Source: Nitrospirae bacterium CG2_30_53_67 (lineage in GTDB: Bacteria; CG2-30-53-67). Taken from it: DNA of 17,955 bases. This document shows, one piece after another, positions 15,191-17,955 of the stretch. Numbering within the stretch: position 1 is the first letter of the stretch; every line of letters starts with the position of its first letter. The DNA lies in assembly GCA_001873285.1 (NCBI GenBank), contig MNYV01000111.1:1-17955 (forward strand), given 5' to 3'. The notes under the pieces are model-generated. The model worked only from the letters and a program-made list of their open reading frames with translations. It searched no databases and was not told where the DNA came from. A program made the translations under genes and the position numbers.

Positions 15191-16603
15191 ATGATATTCC
15201 CCAAAGAAAAAATCCCCGGCATCCTGAAAAAGGCCCTGAGCAGGGGTGGGGATTTCGCAGAATGCTATTTTGAAAACGGCGGTCATTCTTCTGTGATCCT
15301 TGAGGACCAAAAGATAGAAAAGGTCATCACGGGGAGCAGCAGAGGCGTGGGGCTTAGGGTTATTTCCGGCCTGCGGACCGTCTATGCCTACTCCAACGAG
15401 ACCTCTCCCCGATCCCTGATGGAGATGGCGGGCATGGTCAGCCGGGCCGTTCAGCGAGGAGCCGCGGAAAAGGTCATCCCACTGGTTTCTAAGACGCCCC
15501 CTTTTGAGATGCCGGTCTTGACCGATCCTGTTTCGGTTCCGATCCGGGCCAAAGTCGATCTGGCGCTCTCCGCCGATGCCGCCGTGAGAAGGGTTGATCC
15601 GCGGATCCGCCAGTCCAAGGTGCTGATCTTAGACGGCCGCAAGGAGGTTTTGATCGCCAATTCATTGGGCGAACTGGCCGAGGATGAGCGAGTCTACCTT
15701 CTTGCGCATGTTCAGGCTGTGGCCGGGGACGGGAACCTGATCCAGACGGGGGCGGAAACCCTGGGAGGCGCTGTGGGATATGAACTCTTCCAGGCCGAGC
15801 CCCTGGAAGAGGCCGCCCGGCGCGCGGCGGTCCGGGCCGTTCTCATGCTTTTCGCCTCTCCTGCGACTGCAGGCAGGATGCCCGTGGTTCTTTCCTCCAG
15901 GGCCGGGGGGACCATGATCCACGAGGCGGTGGGGCACGGTCTCGAGGCCGATCTGGTTCAGCAGAGGCTCTCGGTTTACAGCGGCCGAGTGGGAGATTGT
16001 ATTGCATCGCCCACGATCTCCGTGGTGGACGATTCCACGGTTCCTTATAAAAGAGGCTCTTTCCGGTTTGACGATGAAGGGACTCCGTCCCGGCGCACGG
16101 TCTTGATCGAGCAGGGCGTGCTCAAGGGATACCTCTATGACCGTCTGTCCGCCATGAAGGACGGGGCTGCATCCACAGGGAACGGAAGGCGGGAGTCCTT
16201 CCGCTGCCGTCCGATCCCCCGGATGACCAATACGATGATCCTGCCCGGGCGTGAGGACCCTGAGGAGATTATACGGGCCACGGCCTCAGGACTCTTTGTC
16301 GTCCGTATGGGGGGAGGACAGGTGAACACGGTCAACGGAGATTTTGTCTTTGAGGTAGGGGAGGGGTATCGGATTGAAAATGGCCGGATCGGAGAACCGG
16401 TGAGGGGGGCGACCCTGACAGGGAACGGACCGGCCGTTCTGATGCAGATTGACCGGGTCGGGAACGATCTGGGGTATGCGGTCGGGACCTGCGGCAAGGA
16501 CGGACAGGGGGCGCCGGTCGCGGATGCGCAGCCCACGGTCCGGATTCCGGAGATGACGGTCGGCGGGGAGGTCGGAGATGGGACTCGACGCGCGGCACGA
16601 TGA
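15191..16603 (+). CDS. tldD: TldD-type metalloprotease
   Basis: This 470-residue member of the TldD/PmbA (U62) family is the zinc-bearing subunit of a cytoplasmic TldD-TldE heterodimer that cleaves unfolded peptides. In enterobacteria it processes microcin and CcdA. The metal motif HEAVGH lies at 244-249 in [14 protein letters not shown]434 in VGTCGKDGQ, typical of TldD rather than TldE, supplies a further ligand. [17 protein letters not shown] and [12 protein letters not shown] are family blocks. The open frame extends upstream through MITE copy B, but homology starts at [14 protein letters not shown] (15178-15181) lies nine bases before ATG 15191. The end, beyond the usual MTVGG, adds about 11 residues and overlaps the next gene by 26 nt. 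No tldE is in the window. Confidence 0.92.
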   Translation: MIFPKEKIPGILKKALSRGGDFAECYFENGGHSSVILEDQKIEKVITGSSRGVGLRVISGLRTVYAYSNETSPRSLMEMAGMVSRAVQRGAAEKVIPLVSKTPPFEMPVLTDPVSVPIRAKVDLALSADAAVRRVDPRIRQSKVLILDGRKEVLIANSLGELAEDERVYLLAHVQAVAGDGNLIQTGAETLGGAVGYELFQAEPLEEAARRAAVRAVLMLFASPATAGRMPVVLSSRAGGTMIHEAVGHGLEADLVQQRLSVYSGRVGDCIASPTISVVDDSTVPYKRGSFRFDDEGTPSRRTVLIEQGVLKGYLYDRLSAMKDGAASTGNGRRESFRCRPIPRMTNTMILPGREDPEEIIRATASGLFVVRMGGGQVNTVNGDFVFEVGEGYRIENGRIGEPVRGATLTGNGPAVLMQIDRVGNDLGYAVGTCGKDGQGAPVADAQPTVRIPEMTVGGEVGDGTRRAAR

Positions 16604-17483
16604 GCTGGAAGCATTGAACCGGCGGCTTGAAGAGATGATCCTGCAGAGGACGCAGGAACTCATTGAAAAGAGCAGGGAGCTGGAACGGCAGAACCGGGAG
16701 CTTGCCGAGGCCAACATCCGGATACGGGAGGCGGATAAGCGCAAGTCCGAGTTTCTGGCCAATATCTCTCACGAGCTTAGGACCCCCATGAACTCGATCC
16801 TGGGCTACACCAACATGCTGCTGAAGGGGAATTACGGGTACATGAACGAGCAGCAGCAGAAGAGCCTGAGGAAGGTCTATGAGAACGCCCAGCACCTGAT
16901 GCATATCTTAAATGATCTCCTTGATCTTTCCCATCTTGAGGTCGGCAGGCTCCTGCTGAAAATCAGCCCGGTGAGCGTGAGAAAGGTCGTCTTGTCCTCT
17001 ATGGTCAGCGTGGAGCCCATTCTTATGGGCCGTGTGCTGACGGTGGACCACGATATTCCCCCGGATATCCCGTTCGTGCTTGCCGATGAGGTCCGGATCA
17101 GGGAGGTCCTGATCAACCTGATCAGCAACGCGATCAAGTTTACGGCGGACAACGGAAGGGTTACGGTCCGGGCGAATGTCCTCAGCGTCAGGGGCGACGG
17201 CGATGCAAAAGAGATGGTGGAGATACACGTGGAGGATACCGGCATCGGGATTGATCAGAAGAACCATGAGATCATCTTCGACCAGTTCCGACAGCTCAAT
17301 GAACACAAAAAGCCGGAGGAAAGAGGGTCGGGGCTCGGTCTTTTTATCAGCAAGAGGCTGGTGGAGGTGCATGGAGGGATGATCCGGGTCCAGAGCGAAC
17401 CGGGGAAAGGGAGCATCTTCTCATTCACCCTGCCTTCGGCTGGGCCGGGGAAAAGGCCGGTTGCGGAAGATCCGTCCGCATGA
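16578..17483 (+). CDS. Sensorless cytoplasmic histidine kinase
   Basis: This 301-residue two-component kinase has no membrane segment or recognisable sensor domain. Residues 1-55 form a Glu/Arg-rich coiled coil ([20 protein letters not shown]). The HisKA domain has the phospho-acceptor H65 in [10 protein letters not shown]. The ATPase domain has N-box NLISN (180-184), G1 box DTGIGI (220-225) and G2 box GSGLGL (250-255), all intact, so catalysis is expected. Input probably arrives through the coiled coil from a partner protein. The start lies inside the end of tldD in another frame. GGGGAGG (16564-16570), seven bases upstream, supports ATG 16578 and suggests co-transcription with tldD. The receiver gene at 17787 is a possible partner. 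Confidence 0.9.
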   Translation: MGLDARHDELEALNRRLEEMILQRTQELIEKSRELERQNRELAEANIRIREADKRKSEFLANISHELRTPMNSILGYTNMLLKGNYGYMNEQQQKSLRKVYENAQHLMHILNDLLDLSHLEVGRLLLKISPVSVRKVVLSSMVSVEPILMGRVLTVDHDIPPDIPFVLADEVRIREVLINLISNAIKFTADNGRVTVRANVLSVRGDGDAKEMVEIHVEDTGIGIDQKNHEIIFDQFRQLNEHKKPEERGSGLGLFISKRLVEVHGGMIRVQSEPGKGSIFSFTLPSAGPGKRPVAEDPSA

Positions 17484-17498
17484 TTGAATAAGGGTAAA

Positions 17499-17517
17499 CC
17501 CCCGGCTCTGCCGGGGG
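17499..17517 (+). terminator. Strong hairpin after the kinase gene
   Basis: CCCCCGGC and GCCGGGGG form an 8-bp stem with a TCT loop 15 bp after the kinase stop. It lacks a U run, so it may be a transcript-stabilising or repeat hairpin rather than an intrinsic terminator. A sister hairpin of the same design lies at 17707-17725. Confidence 0.4.
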
Positions 17518-17565
17518 ACTCTTAGAGTTCGGCCATTCCGGGAGTATGCAGTGAACCGAAATGCT

Positions 17566-17661
17566 TTACCCCTAACTCCCCCTTGCCCCCTCTTAAAATA
17601 AGAGGGGGAACCTCCCCTTGTAGTAAGGGGAGGAGGGGAGGGGTTAAGGGAGGGTGTTTTT
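17566..17661. repeat. Nested-hairpin dispersed repeat
   Basis: Two adjacent 9-bp stems are visible: CCCCCTCTT/AAGAGGGGG (17586-17608, 5-nt loop) and CCTCCCCTT/AAGGGGAGG (17611-17633, 5-nt loop). Outer CCCCTAAC and GGGGTTA arms may pair around them. It resembles the purine/pyrimidine-biased repeats near 2395-2450 and 3490-3660. The minus-strand ORF across it is not a gene. Confidence 0.6.
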
Positions 17662-17706
17662 AACCGTTTGCGAATAGGCCTCTTTGAGGGGCCGGCAAAT
17701 GTCAAG

Positions 17707-17725
17707 CCTCCGGCTTTGCCGGAGG
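17707..17725. repeat. CCTCCGGC-TTT-GCCGGAGG hairpin
   Basis: This perfect 8-bp stem with a 3-nt loop has the same architecture as 17499-17517. It is followed by further GTGCCGGCGGCAC and CGGCACG self-complementary sequence (17740-17760), just upstream of the receiver gene's ribosome-binding site. It may fold in the leader of that transcript. Confidence 0.5.
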
Positions 17726-17786
17726 TTGATGATTGAAACGTGCCGGCGGCACGCGGCACGGATTGCAGGAGAGGGCTGAGGGGTTT

Positions 17787-17955
17787 ATGCAGATCGTTTC
17801 CAACATTCTGGTCGTGGACGACAACAGGAACAATCTGGAACTCCTTTCCGACATGCTGGAAATGGAAGGGTATTACGTACGGACGGCTGAGACCGGTGAG
17901 ACGGCCCTCAAGGAGGTCTTGAAAGAGAGGCCTGATCTGATCCTTCTGGATATCA
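17787..17955 (+). CDS. Response regulator receiver domain (partial, cut by window end)
   Basis: Only the first 56 codons are inside the window. They give a canonical receiver start: ILVVDDNRNN with the acidic pair D11/D12, then the Ala/Glu helix, and PDLILLDI with phospho-acceptor D55 at the very end. Unlike the receiver at 10964-11803, all acidic residues are intact. GAGGGG (17778-17783) precedes the ATG closely, and GGAGAGGG lies slightly further upstream. It lies in the same direction as the histidine kinase about 300 bp upstream and may receive phosphate from it. What follows the receiver cannot be seen. Confidence 0.88.
   Translation, partial: MQIVSNILVVDDNRNNLELLSDMLEMEGYYVRTAETGETALKEVLKERPDLILLDI

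Overview
The window looks like a chromosomal segment of a Gram-negative environmental bacterium with rich signalling. Several traits fit a deltaproteobacterial (Desulfobacterota-type) or Nitrospirota-type lineage: a KamA-family radical SAM enzyme, a DUF4388/PATAN response regulator, a multi-GAF protein, a PEP-CTERM protein, and the dispersed hairpin repeats built around GTCATTCC...GGAATCCA. This placement is inferred from gene content, because no rRNA or tRNA is visible. Most spacers are unusually rich in repeats.

Layout. (1) 24-1178 encodes a KamA-like radical SAM/PLP protein, followed by a hairpin repeat and an unrecognised 254-residue protein (1498-2262). (2) 2263-3981 holds a two-gene DUF433/DUF5615 toxin-antitoxin-like cassette (2693-3309), flanked by related repeat debris and a long gene-free stretch. 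(3) 3982-8493 is an accessory block: a large secreted lipase-like hydrolase with C-terminal beta domains, a PEP-CTERM surface protein, and two tandemly duplicated small membrane proteins that each carry an internal 75-bp duplication. (4) 8616-11803 (minus strand) is a two-gene signalling operon: a pseudo-receiver-PATAN protein, then a Rossmann-GAF-GAF-GAF-degenerate-GGDEF protein. A clear sigma70-type promoter precedes it. (5) Divergent from it, 12106-13398 encodes a single-pass membrane protein with four 37-residue helical repeats and an acidic tail. (6) 13397-15177 contains asd flanked by two inverted copies of a MITE-like element. (7) 15191-17955 holds tldD, an overlapping sensorless histidine kinase, a hairpin-rich spacer and the start of a response regulator cut by the window end.

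How the genes may work together. The asd product feeds lysine, threonine, methionine and diaminopimelate synthesis. TldD is half of the TldD/TldE peptidase. The kinase at 16578 and the receiver at 17787 may be partners. The 8616-11803 pair keeps the folds of c-di-GMP and two-component signalling but lacks the catalytic residues in both proteins. It is therefore more likely a binding or scaffold module than an enzymatic one. It shares a 302-bp divergent promoter region with the TPR-like membrane protein. This trio is the best candidate here for an undescribed signalling system. The tandem membrane pair is the most unusual recent duplication.
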